Shown here: one piece after another, positions 11,429 through 18,907 of the stretch | Numbering within the stretch: the stretch's first letter is position 1 | How the letters are laid out: each line of letters begins with the position of its first letter | Translations under genes and position numbers: made by a program | Notes under the pieces: generated by a model | What the model was told of the DNA's origin: nothing | What the model saw: the letters and a program-made list of their open reading frames with translations, nothing else | The model's database searches: none | Source of the DNA: Belnapia sp. F-4-1 | Lineage (GTDB): Bacteria; Pseudomonadota; Alphaproteobacteria; Acetobacterales; Acetobacteraceae | DNA length: 45,592 nucleotides | Assembly: GCF_000802185.1 (NCBI RefSeq) | Contig: NZ_KN676118.1 | Location: 1 to 45,592 of the forward strand | Direction of reading: 5' to 3'

Positions 11429-12936
11429 GGCAGATATCCATGCAGCAGCCAGCCCGATGCCTGCGGCGGCCCGCTGCGGCAGATCCAGAGCCGAACCCCA
11501 GAGACCAGCTCGATCTGGTAATAGTCTCGCCGGTACAGGCCCGGCCGGAGGCGCCACCATTCGGGCTCCAGCCGCTGCGGTCCTTCGATCCGCTGGATGA
11601 CGTGGCGGCCGCTACGCCAGTGCAGCAGAGCCGGTGCCCCGGTTCGCCCTGGGGAGACGACCTCGACCGGCCGCGGTTCCCGGAGCAGCAGGACCGGCCA
11701 GGGCTGTGTCGCCCAGCCTGGTGGGATGGCGGGCGCCGTGCCGTGAAGATCGCGCGCCGCAACTGCATGCTCCGGCCAGTGGCTGGCGACGGGATCGATC
11801 CGCCGCACTCGCAGTCGCTGCCCCAGCCGGTCAAGCAGCTGGGCCAGGTCTTGGGCTGCCGTGGCATCGTCCTGATGGCGGTCCAAGCCAAGGCCGGTCT
11901 GGGTACCCGCCGCCATGGGATCCGTGGCCCGAGCCTCCAGCGCCATCCGCTCGAAGCCCAGATCCGGCTCCAGCTGCCGCAGCCCCTCGGCGAACAGTCG
12001 GCGCAGGTACCCCGGCTCGCGCACCGGCATCCCGGTGCCGATCGCCACCTCCTGCACCGCCCCATCCACCCGCCAGACCACCAGCGCGACGGTGCGAGCG
12101 CCAAGCTCGGACTGCCGCAGGCCGCGGCAGAAGCCGTCGAGCAGCCGGTCGAGCACGGCCTCGATGCTGGCTCGGGTAGTGATCGGCTCCAGCAGGTTCT
12201 GCACCACGGTCAGCTCCGGGGGCGGGGTTACGGGCTGCAGCACAACCCGCCGTCGTCCGGTGACGGCGTCGAGCCGATCCAGCAGATCCTGCCCGAAGCG
12301 TCGTGCCAACGGCGCCCGTGGCAGCTCAAGCAGGTGGTGCACCCGCCGCAGCCCAAGGTGCTGCAGCTTGTCCAGCAGGGGCAGCGACAGGCGCAACGCC
12401 GGGCCCAACGGCAAAGGCCCCGCGACGGCGGCCTCAATGCCGCTGATGACGATGGGGTTGTCGCCGCGCGCCCGCGCCAGGGCGGCGCTGGTGGCCAGCG
12501 CACCGGCGATCGCGCCGCGCGCCGCGATGCCAGCCCGGTCGAGGCGCGCCTGCGCATCCCGCAGCAGCGCGTCCTCATCGCCCAGCAGATGGGCGCAGCC
12601 GGTGATGTCGAGCAGCAGGCCATCGGGCGGGTCCATGGCCGTCAGGGGCGTATAGCGCCGGGCCCAGAGCGCCAGGGCTTGCAGCGCCTGCGCATCACCC
12701 GCGGGATCGGCCGGCTGCAGGGTGAGATCGGGCGCGATCGCCTGTGCATCGGCCAGCGCCTGCGCGGGCCTCAGGCCGGCGGACGCGGCGGCCGCATCGG
12801 CGGCGACCAGGAGCCGTCGGGTGCCGAACCCGGCCCAGGTGGCGAGTGGCCGGGTGGACGGTAGGGCTGGCGCGGCCCGGCGGAGCCGGTCGGTAGCGAA
12901 GCTAGGCAGGTACAGCGCCAGGAAGCGCTCGGTCAT
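11425..12936 (-). CDS. imuB: ImuB, non-catalytic Y-family mutasome subunit
   Basis: A 503-residue Y-family-like protein starting MTERFLALYLPSFATDRLRR. The first catalytic acids of true Pol IV (IDMDAF in dinB here) are replaced by LALYLPSF and the second motif reads LLLDITGCAHLLG, so it should be catalytically dead. ImuB is the hub that binds the beta clamp, ImuA and DnaE2. The gene overlaps dnaE2 by four bases, and its ATG overlaps the original imuA stop by four bases (ATGA). That places all three in one translationally coupled block. Confidence 0.95.
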
Positions 12937-13679
12937 CGCGCAGCTTGCCGAACTGGGCGCGCTATCGTCGCGGCCAGGGCCGATTGCCCCGTTGCGGCGT
13001 TCCAGGTCACGGCCCAAGGCCCGCCGGGACGGCCGACCTTGGTGCGCAGCAACTCTAGCTGCCAGCACCCTGCATCCAGCGTTGCATCTGGCTCGGCTGG
13101 GTGGGCTCTGATCCGCTAGCGGGTGGTGGTGGCGCTGGGGGCAACGCTGCCGACATCCGGCCTTAGCAGCAAGCCGAGGGCGCCACCCGCCTCTGCGGCC
13201 AGCTGCAGCCGGCGTGTGGCCGTCAAATCCAGCGGATGATGACCTGCCGTCTGCTCTGGCGGCAGGGCCAACACGGCTCCGCTTACAGCCGGACACCGCA
13301 GCGCCTCCTCCATCGCCCAGAGCGCGTCAGACCAGCGACTGGTCCGGGCCAGCACCAGCTTGGCTGGCGTCAGGCCGAAGCGCGCCAACCCCGGCGGCCA
13401 AGCCAGCAGCCCATCCTGCTCGAGCGCGATCCAAAGGACGGTGCCACCGGTGCGGGCCAGCAGCAGGGCGCACAAGGCGGCGCCACAACCGGGCGAGCTG
13501 ACGAGGACATCGTGCACCGCGGCCCGCGCCAGGTCGCCACCGGGCAGCCCGTCGCAGATCGGGATGGCGTCGTGGCTGTGCCGGTCACGGATGCTGCCCT
13601 CGAGCCGCGCCACGCGGGCGCGCAGGGCTGCCAGCATGGCGGCTTGGTCCAGCGGAATATCCGAGGAAGCTGAAGGCAT
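12933..13679 (-). pseudogene. imuA: imuA interrupted by an in-frame TAG
   Basis: ImuA is the RecA-like partner of the mutasome. From ATG 13679 (MPSASSDIPLDQAAMLAALR) the frame is open for 187 codons and ends at TAG 13116-13118. The same frame continues unbroken for another 60 codons and encodes the typical C-terminus (CWQLELLRTKVGRPGGPWAV). Its natural TGA at 12933-12935 overlaps the imuB ATG. Codon 188 lies in ATTTR-stop-RIR, where homologues I recall have ATTRWRI, so a Trp TGG to TAG change is likely. The 187-residue product may be partly active. A sequencing error is the alternative. Confidence 0.88.
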
Positions 13680-13732
13680 GAGCCGGCATCCGCATGGTCG
13701 TGGTCCGTCTCCCGGCAGCCGCCGGTCTGCGC

Positions 13733-14002
13733 TCAGGTGGTGTGTGGTGGGTGAGGGGGACGCTTGAGGACAACGAAGTTTGCTCGCTCGAGCTGGGCCA
13801 CGAGCTGCTCGGCCAGCAGGCTGGCCGCCATCTCCCAGGCGGCGCCGCGGCGGGGGCTTCCGCGCTCGTCGAAGCGCAGCCCGTAGGCCAGCGCGGAGGC
13901 GAGCTCGGCTTGGTCTACCGGCAACAGGGGCCCGGCGGGCGACCCCGCGCGCGCGGCAGGGGTGTCGGATGGATCGGGCGGGGGCGTGTTCTGCGAATCC
14001 AT
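13733..14002 (-). CDS. Unknown 89-aa protein, first gene of the SOS operon
   Basis: ATG 14002 (MDSQNTPPPDPSDTPAARAG) is preferred because the LexA box lies 25-39 bases upstream of it, while the longer start at 14059 would place the box inside the gene. A Pro/Ala-rich N-terminus leads to a predicted helical part (QAELASALAYGLRFDERG, then EMAASLLAEQLVAQLERANF) with Leu-rich amphipathic character. I recognise no family. Its place as the promoter-proximal gene, with imuA following after 53 bases, suggests damage-inducible expression and a possible mutasome role. Confidence 0.65.
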   Translation of the reverse strand: MDSQNTPPPDPSDTPAARAGSPAGPLLPVDQAELASALAYGLRFDERGSPRRGAAWEMAASLLAEQLVAQLERANFVVLKRPPHPPHTT

Positions 14003-14026
14003 GCGCCGACGTTGGCCGGACAACAC

Positions 14027-14041
14027 GAACGAATCAAGAAC
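14027..14041 (-). promoter_or_regulatory. LexA box (SOS operator)
   Basis: The top strand reads GAACGAATCAAGAAC, an exact match to GTTC-N7-GTTC (GAAC-N7-GAAC), the established alphaproteobacterial LexA site. It lies directly in front of the minus-strand operon from 14002 to dinB. No other exact match was noticed near the other operons. Confidence 0.88.
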
Positions 14042-14555
14042 AAATTTGTCGAGGCGCATCGCTCCTGCGGATCAGGGCTGTGTCCATGCACCTGACATTT
14101 TGGACTGCTCGTGACCCTCAGGGTCGGTCGAATGCCTCGGAAGAAAGGCGCGAGGTCCCAAACTCGGCACTGTCACCTCCGGCCCACTGCAGCGCTTGGG
14201 CCAAGGCACCTCAAGGCTTTCGGCTGGCTTCCCCGATCATCCAGCCTCTGTGCCAGCCTGGAATAACGGTCCTTGCCGGACAGGTGAATTGCAAAAATTT
14301 GCCCAAATCAGATTGGCCCACACAGCGTATGAGATGCTTCAGCAGTCGTTGGATAAGGCGCGTTATGGAGGTGGCGGCTCTGAGGTTGATCGGGTCGCCT
14401 CAGGTCGAAGCGAACATTAATGCTATTAGTGACATCAGCGCGCTAGCCTTCTGCCTACACTGGGCCGTGCGATTACTTCGCCGGCCGGTCAGCCAGAATT
14501 ACTCACGCGCTGAGCACCAGCGGCGGCGCCGAGCATGGTATCGGGTCGACGCGCC
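14042..14555. other. Intergenic stretch with no supported gene
   Basis: About 500 bases between the SOS operator and the MITE-like element. No ORF with family signal, clear hairpin or repeat was recognised. Composition is mixed, consistent with eroded sequence. Confidence 0.4.
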
Positions 14556-14672
14556 CTAGAGGGTGTTATGGACCTCAACCCAACCCACTGATTTCGTTCA
14601 GCTTTTGCTCAGGAGGCTGGGTCAGAAAAGCCTTGAGTCAATAACTTATCCGCGGTTCATAACAGCCTCTAG
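14556..14672. mobile_element. MITE-like derivative of the IS5-family element
   Basis: The left end CTAGAGGGTGTTATGGACC (14556-14574) and the right end GGTTCATAACAGCCTCTAG (14654-14672) are inverted repeats matching at 17 of 19 positions. The left end is identical to the terminus of the IS at 202-220. Taking GAG...CTC as the ends, the element is 111 bp (14559-14669) flanked by TA on both sides, as expected for the IS427 group. It contains no transposase and would have to be mobilised by the full-length IS. Confidence 0.72.
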
Positions 14673-14701
14673 CACTGCAACCTTACCGGCGCCTGGAAAA
14701 C

Positions 14702-15115
14702 CTACCGATACAAGGCGCACCGGTTGTCCTGCCGTTGCAGGCCGCACTCCACGCTGTAGTTCGTGGAGCTGCTGAGCCGGCTCAATGAGGGTGATGACCC
14801 TGCGGCAGAGTGCTGCGCGGGGCTACTCCGGCAACCGGGCTGGAGCATTAGGAAGTAACCCCTCTGCCCTACTCTGCCGTCGCGTGGCCCGAAGCCGCAT
14901 GGCGTCTCGGTGTTTTCCTGGGTCTGTGGGATGCATGGCGCACTGCATTGGAAAAGGCCGAAGATACGCCGCTGGTCCCAGACCAGAGCGAGGACGGCGA
15001 GCGTCAGAACGAGGGCGCCAATCCAGCGCTGGCTTTCCCGCTGGCTCGGGTCGAAGGCGATATAGGCCCCTACCCCACTCATGGAAATGTTGGTGACAAG
15101 GCGGAGGATCGCCAT
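14702..15115 (-). CDS. Putative small membrane protein
   Basis: The ATG at 15115 follows a GAGG. The first 55 residues look real: MAILRLVTNISMSGVGAYIA, then a hydrophobic helix (RWIGALVLTLAVLALVWDQRR). Beyond residue 60 the sequence becomes low-quality and Ser/Cys-rich, so the original gene may have ended earlier or been joined to foreign sequence beside the MITE. No family is recognised. Confidence 0.35.
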   Translation of the reverse strand: MAILRLVTNISMSGVGAYIAFDPSQRESQRWIGALVLTLAVLALVWDQRRIFGLFQCSAPCIPQTQENTETPCGFGPRDGRVGQRGYFLMLQPGCRSSPAQHSAAGSSPSLSRLSSSTNYSVECGLQRQDNRCALYR

Positions 15116-15160
15116 CCTCGGTCGCTCAACACCATGCCATTTTCATTCCAGCGTCAATGT

Positions 15161-15176
15161 ACACGTATGAAAAGCC
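15161..15176. repeat. Outlying CGTATGAAA repeat downstream of the par operon
   Basis: ACACGTATGAAAAGCC matches the repeat in front of parA. It lies 13 bases beyond the end of the RHH-like gene, so partition-protein binding sites may flank the operon on both sides. Confidence 0.5.
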
Positions 15177-15188
15177 GAACGTGCGAGT

Positions 15189-15617
15189 TTACAGCTGCCT
15201 CGAAATCCATTCGGCCAGCAGCTCGTCAACAAGCTCTGAAAGGTCCGGGCTGCCGTCCCGCTCGAGCAGCATGATGGAGACGCGGCGGTGGGTCTTGGAT
15301 CGCATCAGTATGGTGCGTGGTGCCCAATCCGGATCACTGCGCTTGCCGGGTGGACGCCCTCTGCCCTTCTGGACCTCGGGTACGATCGCCGCCGGAACGG
15401 CTGCGGCGATCGGCGGCGGTGCAGGGGCTGGAGCTGGTGGCGGCGCGGCTACGACCGGTACCGGGATGGGTGCGGCTGGTGGCTCCGGCTCCGGTCTTGG
15501 CGCGCCTTGAGGTGGCGGTGCGCTCTCTGCCTGGTCCGGTGCGGGCGGCTCGTCGGTCGGCGGCGGTTCAGGCCGACGGCGCAGCTCGGCTAGCGCCGCG
15601 AACTTACGCTCGGCCAT
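15189..15617 (-). CDS. Ribbon-helix-helix-like partition partner of ParA
   Basis: A 142-residue protein whose start overlaps the parA end by 14 bases. Residues 15-80 form a Pro/Ala/Glu-rich disordered linker. The last 50 residues (RTILMRSKTHRRVSIMLLER, then DLSELVDELLAEWISRQL) look like a strand plus two helices of the ribbon-helix-helix type. In type Ib plasmid partition a small RHH protein (ParG-like) binds the centromere and stimulates ParA. The role is inferred from operon position and fold pattern; no ParB HTH domain is present. Confidence 0.7.
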   Translation of the reverse strand: MAERKFAALAELRRRPEPPPTDEPPAPDQAESAPPPQGAPRPEPEPPAAPIPVPVVAAPPPAPAPAPPPIAAAVPAAIVPEVQKGRGRPPGKRSDPDWAPRTILMRSKTHRRVSIMLLERDGSPDLSELVDELLAEWISRQL

Positions 15618-16218
15618 TTACCAGCTCCTTCGCTACCGCCTCATAGGCCTTCCATCCTCGCTGAGCATTCTTGTCATTTTGGACGGCGTAGACTGGGACC
15701 CCTTCCGCCGCTGCCTTCTCGAAGGCCGCGAGCCGGGGAATCTCTGCCTTGAAGATGGGTATCTCCTGCTCGACCAGCATTTGGCGCAACTGCGCCCCTT
15801 CTATCCGCGGCTTGGGTGGCACCATGGTCAGGAGCACCCGATACTGGCCGTTCTCCATTTCCTGCAGCTTGGTGAGTGTATGGGTCAGGCCGTCCGTCGC
15901 AACACTTTCGGGTACCGCCGGAATGACCAGCGCGTCGCTGCCCTTGGTCGCGTCCCGGAAGTCCTCGTCGGATGGGTTGCCCTCGGTGTCGATGATGATG
16001 TGGGTGTACTTCGAGGCGCTCCGGGCCAGTTCGGCGTAGCCAATGACCTTGAACGGCAGTCCCTTCCCGTTCCCGCGTTGGCTCCACTTTGTGGCGCTGC
16101 GGATGCCGTCGCCGTCAACCAGCAGGGTCGGAGCCAGTGTCTGGAAGTAGGTGGCCAGATGAATCGCGGTGGTACTTTTGCCCACCCCCCCTTTGGCCGA
16201 AAGCACCGTGACTATCAT
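15604..16218 (-). CDS. parA: ParA-family partition ATPase (small, type Ib)
   Basis: A 204-residue ATPase beginning MIVTVLSAKGGVGKSTTAIH, with the deviant Walker A KGGVGKST at residues 9-16. LLVDGD and THIIIDTEGN supply motif A' and Walker B. There is no N-terminal HTH, which fits the short ParF-like ParA class that is regulated by its small partner. It positions plasmid copies along the nucleoid. The upstream 560 bases carry repeats that could be the centromere and operator. Confidence 0.92.
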   Translation of the reverse strand: MIVTVLSAKGGVGKSTTAIHLATYFQTLAPTLLVDGDGIRSATKWSQRGNGKGLPFKVIGYAELARSASKYTHIIIDTEGNPSDEDFRDATKGSDALVIPAVPESVATDGLTHTLTKLQEMENGQYRVLLTMVPPKPRIEGAQLRQMLVEQEIPIFKAEIPRLAAFEKAAAEGVPVYAVQNDKNAQRGWKAYEAVAKELVNGRA

Positions 16219-16239
16219 ATCTGTCCTTCCATGCGGACG

Positions 16240-16700
16240 CCCCGATGTAGTTTTATACGTACAAAAATCCGGTCACTCACAAGGACGAGCTTACGAAAGC
16301 GCGAACGGGCGGACAAGCTGCCTGGGCAGCCATACGAACGCGTGGCGGGACGAACGGGCGCGCTTTCATCCGGTTATGTGTCCAGCCGGCTACATGTGTG
16401 GCCTCCTGAAGGTGCGAACGTGCAGTGGTGTGTAAAGACAGGCAACCGAACGTCCGTCGGTACAAGCGTCTGTACGTATGGAAGCGCATAAGCCTAAGCC
16501 TATGTCATTATGTGCATTTAGAAATACGGACATTCAGAAGTGTAAGGCTGACCACGCTTCCCCTAACATAAGCATGAGCGTCCGCCCGTATGAAAGTTCA
16601 GGTGGACGAGCGTCCATACTGCCACACCTACGCTAGTCCAGATGCTCCTAGACAGACAGGCTACCTACCACCACATCAGATTTACACACGTATGAAAGAA
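16240..16700. repeat. Putative plasmid centromere: CGTATGAAA-type repeats
   Basis: Upstream of parA the motif (T/C)ACGTATG(A/G)AA recurs: near 16471-16482 (TACGTATGGAA), 16587-16596 (CCGTATGAAA), 16686-16696 (CACGTATGAAA), plus inverted or partial forms near 16254-16260 (TATACGT) and 16331-16337 (CATACGA). More copies lie at 15162-15173, just past the par operon, and at 17972-17982, beyond the IS1595 insertion. CGAACG and CGTCCG words are also repeated. Direct repeats beside a ParA/RHH operon are the usual layout of a type Ib centromere and operator; the role is inferred. Confidence 0.55.
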
Positions 16701-16772
16701 CGCCTGCTTGGCCAGCTAAATGGCTGGAAATACTGGTGCGCGAAATGCCATGCTCAAGGTGGATGGCAACAT

Positions 16773-17854
16773 CTAAAACATTTGGTACAGTTCGACTTGG
16801 GTGTGGGGTGGCCACGGCGGATGGCAGATCGGACTACGCCAGCGCCGATCCAGTAGTGCCTTTCCGCTGAAGCCCGTGCGCAGCATCGCTCGGTGCCAAC
16901 CGAGGTAGTTGCCGAGATACCGGGTCGTCACGCCGCGGCACCGCCCGTTTATCAGCTCTTTGCTCTGGCCATGGTGCGCGTTCACCCGCCCAAGCCCAAG
17001 GCGACCCTTTTGCCGCCGCTTGGTTGGCACCGAAGCGGCCTTCGCCGCCCCAGGCGTGATGGTCGGCACCACGACCCGGCGATGCTCGGCGCCCGCCTTT
17101 ACCGCCGCTTTCACATAGTCCGTCGTGCCATCAGAGCAGACCACCGACCCGGCGGCGATCCGGCCGTCCAGCGCCGTCTCGATCGCTGCCAGCGATGGCA
17201 GAATGGCTTCGTAGACCCCGCCCGCATTGTCCAGAGCGGTCAGCACCGGCACCTGCTCGTCCGACAGGCCCCGCTTGGTGGCGCCCCACGCACGTGGGCG
17301 CGCGGCGCGTGGCTCGGGCGGCCTGCCCTTCACCCATCCTCGGTGCCCCTTGCAGGAGCGGACGAAGAATGTCTCGTCGGCCTCGATCACCCCGGAGAGG
17401 GTCGCGCGTTGTCCTGTGCGGCAGCCTTGAGGAAGCGATGGCGCCAACGCCAGACGGTAGCGCGGTTCACCCCGATCCCGGCCTCCACGATCTTTGTGAC
17501 CGAGCGGTGGTCGGTCATGTGGGACAGATACTGGCCCCACTTCTCAGGTTTGCGGGCGCGGGCCAATGGCGTGCCGGTGAGGATATTGAAGCTGCGGCGA
17601 CACTCAGTCGTGCAGCGGCGGAACCGCTGTTGGTCGTTCTTGTCCTTGCCGTGCAGATGGGCACCCGCGGTCCCGCAATGCGGGCAACGCCGCTCTGCAA
17701 GGGTGACCTCTGTGCGTCGGGCGAGGGCCACCTCTGCGACCCGCATGGATGCGACCTCAGCGACGAGGCGTTCAATGGTGACGATCTGCTCGCCGGACGC
17801 TGCCCGGATCGCGACTTCAAGATGGCTAAGACGACGAGAGTCGAGGCTGGACAT
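16773..17854 (-). pseudogene. IS1595-family transposase, frameshifted
   Basis: The N-terminal part (17387-17854) has a zinc ribbon (CPHCGTAGAHLHGK, then C-x3-C), then MTDHRSVTKIVEAGIGVNRA and a WRWRHRFL helix. The catalytic part lies in another frame: GVIEADETFFVRSCKGHRG, VVCSDGTTDYVKAA and NAHHGQSKELINGR, the ISXO2-type domain. The frames change near 17405, after AAAQDN. The second frame also reads through the left inverted repeat to a stop in the flanking DNA at 16773, so the natural C-terminus is altered too. It is inactive unless a programmed shift exists, which is not usual for this family. Confidence 0.85.
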
Positions 17855-17916
17855 AGAACATGATGTAGTCAGCTGTCCTCAGATTTGCGCGTCCCACACC
17901 CAAGTCGAACTGCGCC
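16784..17916 (-). mobile_element. IS1595-family insertion sequence with 8-bp target duplication
   Basis: The ends GGTACAGTTCGACTTGGGTG (left) and GGCGCAGTTCGACTTGGGTG (right, read inward) are inverted repeats extending to GTGGG, with 22 of 24 matches. The 1133-bp element is flanked on both sides by AAACATTT (16776-16783 and 17917-17924), the 8-bp duplication typical of IS1595. It landed inside the partition repeat region. The transposase is frameshifted. Confidence 0.9.
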
Positions 17917-17976
17917 AAACATTTTGGGTGTAGCCGAGCATATGGCTGTCCGTTCGGCCGTTTAGATTTTGTACGT

Positions 17977-18180
17977 ATGAAAACACACCTTCCTATGTCC
18001 TGGGTCCGCAGCCTCCGCATACTCACCGAGCGCCCCGCAGTGGCCACCTTCACCGAGGCACTGGCCCTCGTCCGCTCCGAGGCCGGCGCGGCTGATCACC
18101 ACCGCTTGGCGCTCGCCGAGATGACTGCGCAGGCGCTCGACCAGCTCATCACGACAACTAAAAGTGGGAGAAGCACGTAG
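17977..18180 (+). CDS. Possible small plasmid protein (67 aa)
   Basis: The peptide opens MKTHLPMSWVRSLRILTERP and continues with a helical Ala/Leu-rich stretch (HHRLALAEMTAQALDQLITT). The ATG lies inside a GTACGTATGAAAAC partition-type repeat, and no ribosome-binding site is visible. No family is recognised. Translation could be controlled by whatever binds the repeat, or the ORF may be spurious. Confidence 0.35.
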   Translation: MKTHLPMSWVRSLRILTERPAVATFTEALALVRSEAGAADHHRLALAEMTAQALDQLITTTKSGRST

Positions 18181-18372
18181 CCGGCGTCAAAGCACAGGCA
18201 TGAAGGCGCGGGACGGACAAGGGAAGGAGGTTCGTTGAAATCGAGGCCGGAAACGAATTGGCCGTGGACGATGGATTGAGAGACGCGCGTCGCATGTACC
18301 GACGCTCCTGCCTGTTCGCATTCGACGAGGCAGGGACGCCGGTGCCGTCAGTGGTGGTGCCGCTAGAGCAAA

Positions 18373-18402
18373 CTCCGATCAGATGAAATCATCTGATCGG
18401 AG
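18373..18402. repeat. Perfect 14-bp palindrome (extragenic palindromic unit 1)
   Basis: CTCCGATCAGATGA and TCATCTGATCGGAG are exact complements separated by AA. The outer flanks (AGAGCAA and CAATTGCT) extend the structure imperfectly. This resembles the abundant extragenic palindromes of alphaproteobacteria that begin with CTAGAGC. Confidence 0.65.
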
Positions 18403-18426
18403 CAATTGCTGGCCAAAACAATGGTC

Positions 18427-18468
18427 TAGAGCGGGTTCCGTGAGCCAGTGCGAACGGAAAACGCTCTA
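18427..18468. repeat. Extragenic palindromic unit 2
   Basis: TAGAGCG..TTCCGT (left) pairs with ACGGAA..CGCTCTA (right) around a 12-nt centre. It has the same CTAGAGC ... GCTCTA framework as unit 1, so the two form a tandem pair like REP/RIME elements. Confidence 0.55.
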
Positions 18469-18622
18469 ACGGGGACGCGAGCCGAGAGCCGAGCGTGACA
18501 TCAGCCGGTGCGGTTGTTGCCCTTCGGCCCCAGGGTTCGCTCCAACCTCACTGGACACCCCCGCTTCGACACCTCCGGCCTCGGCGGCTTGTACGGCCTT
18601 CTACTCACTTATCCGAGTTGGT

Positions 18623-18820
18623 TCAGTGCGTCCCCCGCACTCTCGCCTGCAGGGCGTTCAGAACCTCGGCGTCGCTTACCCGGTTTTTCGTAAGGGCCAG
18701 TTTGAGGCCGTCAATGGTCCATCCGAGTGCATCATCGCGCCGGCCGAGTTGCATCATTGCATTGCCGAGCGAGGTGATGCGCATTTTCGGGGGCGCCACC
18801 AAAGTCCAATTCCGGGAGCG
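18623..18820 (-). CDS. Possible small protein downstream of repA
   Basis: Reading from an ATG near 18788 gives a short protein (MRITSLGNAMMQLGRRDDAL, ending in VSDAEVLNALQARVRGTH) that looks plausibly helical. A longer start at 18877 is possible. An iteron-like sequence (18793-18809) lies directly upstream of the shorter start, so expression could respond to RepA. No family is recognised; the exact start is uncertain. Confidence 0.35.
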   Translation of the reverse strand, partial: RSRNWTLVAPPKMRITSLGNAMMQLGRRDDALGWTIDGLKLALTKNRVSDAEVLNALQARVRGTH

Positions 18821-18907
18821 CGCAACCCTGCCTTGCGCCTCAAAAAAGAAACGGCCGCCTCCAGAAAGGAACGCCACGACGGTGTTTAGTTGGACTCTGG
18901 TGGCGCC
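18793..18907. repeat. Iteron pair downstream of repA (inverted)
   Basis: GCGCCACCAAAGTCCAA (18793-18809) and TTGGACTCTGGTGGCGCC (18890-18907) are inverted copies of the iteron found upstream of repA, the first with one mismatch. The second overlaps the last bases before the repA stop region. Iterons on both sides of a rep gene are unusual. Confidence 0.75.

Larger units (their letters stand above)
18181..18622. other. Intergenic region with palindromic repeats
   Basis: Contains two palindromic units (18364-18409 and 18427-18468). A short open stretch about 18209-18384 reads FVEIEAGNELAVDDGLRDAR but has no start codon, so it could be a gene remnant. Confidence 0.4.

Noticed and set aside
11440-12864. 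474-codon open frame on the plus strand
   Set aside because: Antisense to imuB; Gln/Pro/Arg-rich with no motif and no ribosome-binding site.
13780-14559. 259-codon plus-strand frame across the LexA box
   Set aside because: Arg/Ala-rich start is antisense to the small SOS gene and the rest has no family features.
16773-17540. Programmed frameshift in the IS1595 transposase
   Set aside because: IS1595 elements normally use one frame and no clear slippery heptamer was seen at the junction; decay is simpler.
18209-18384. Open stretch FVEIEAGNELAVDDGLRDAR
   Set aside because: No in-frame start codon and it ends inside the extragenic palindrome; kept only as a possible remnant.
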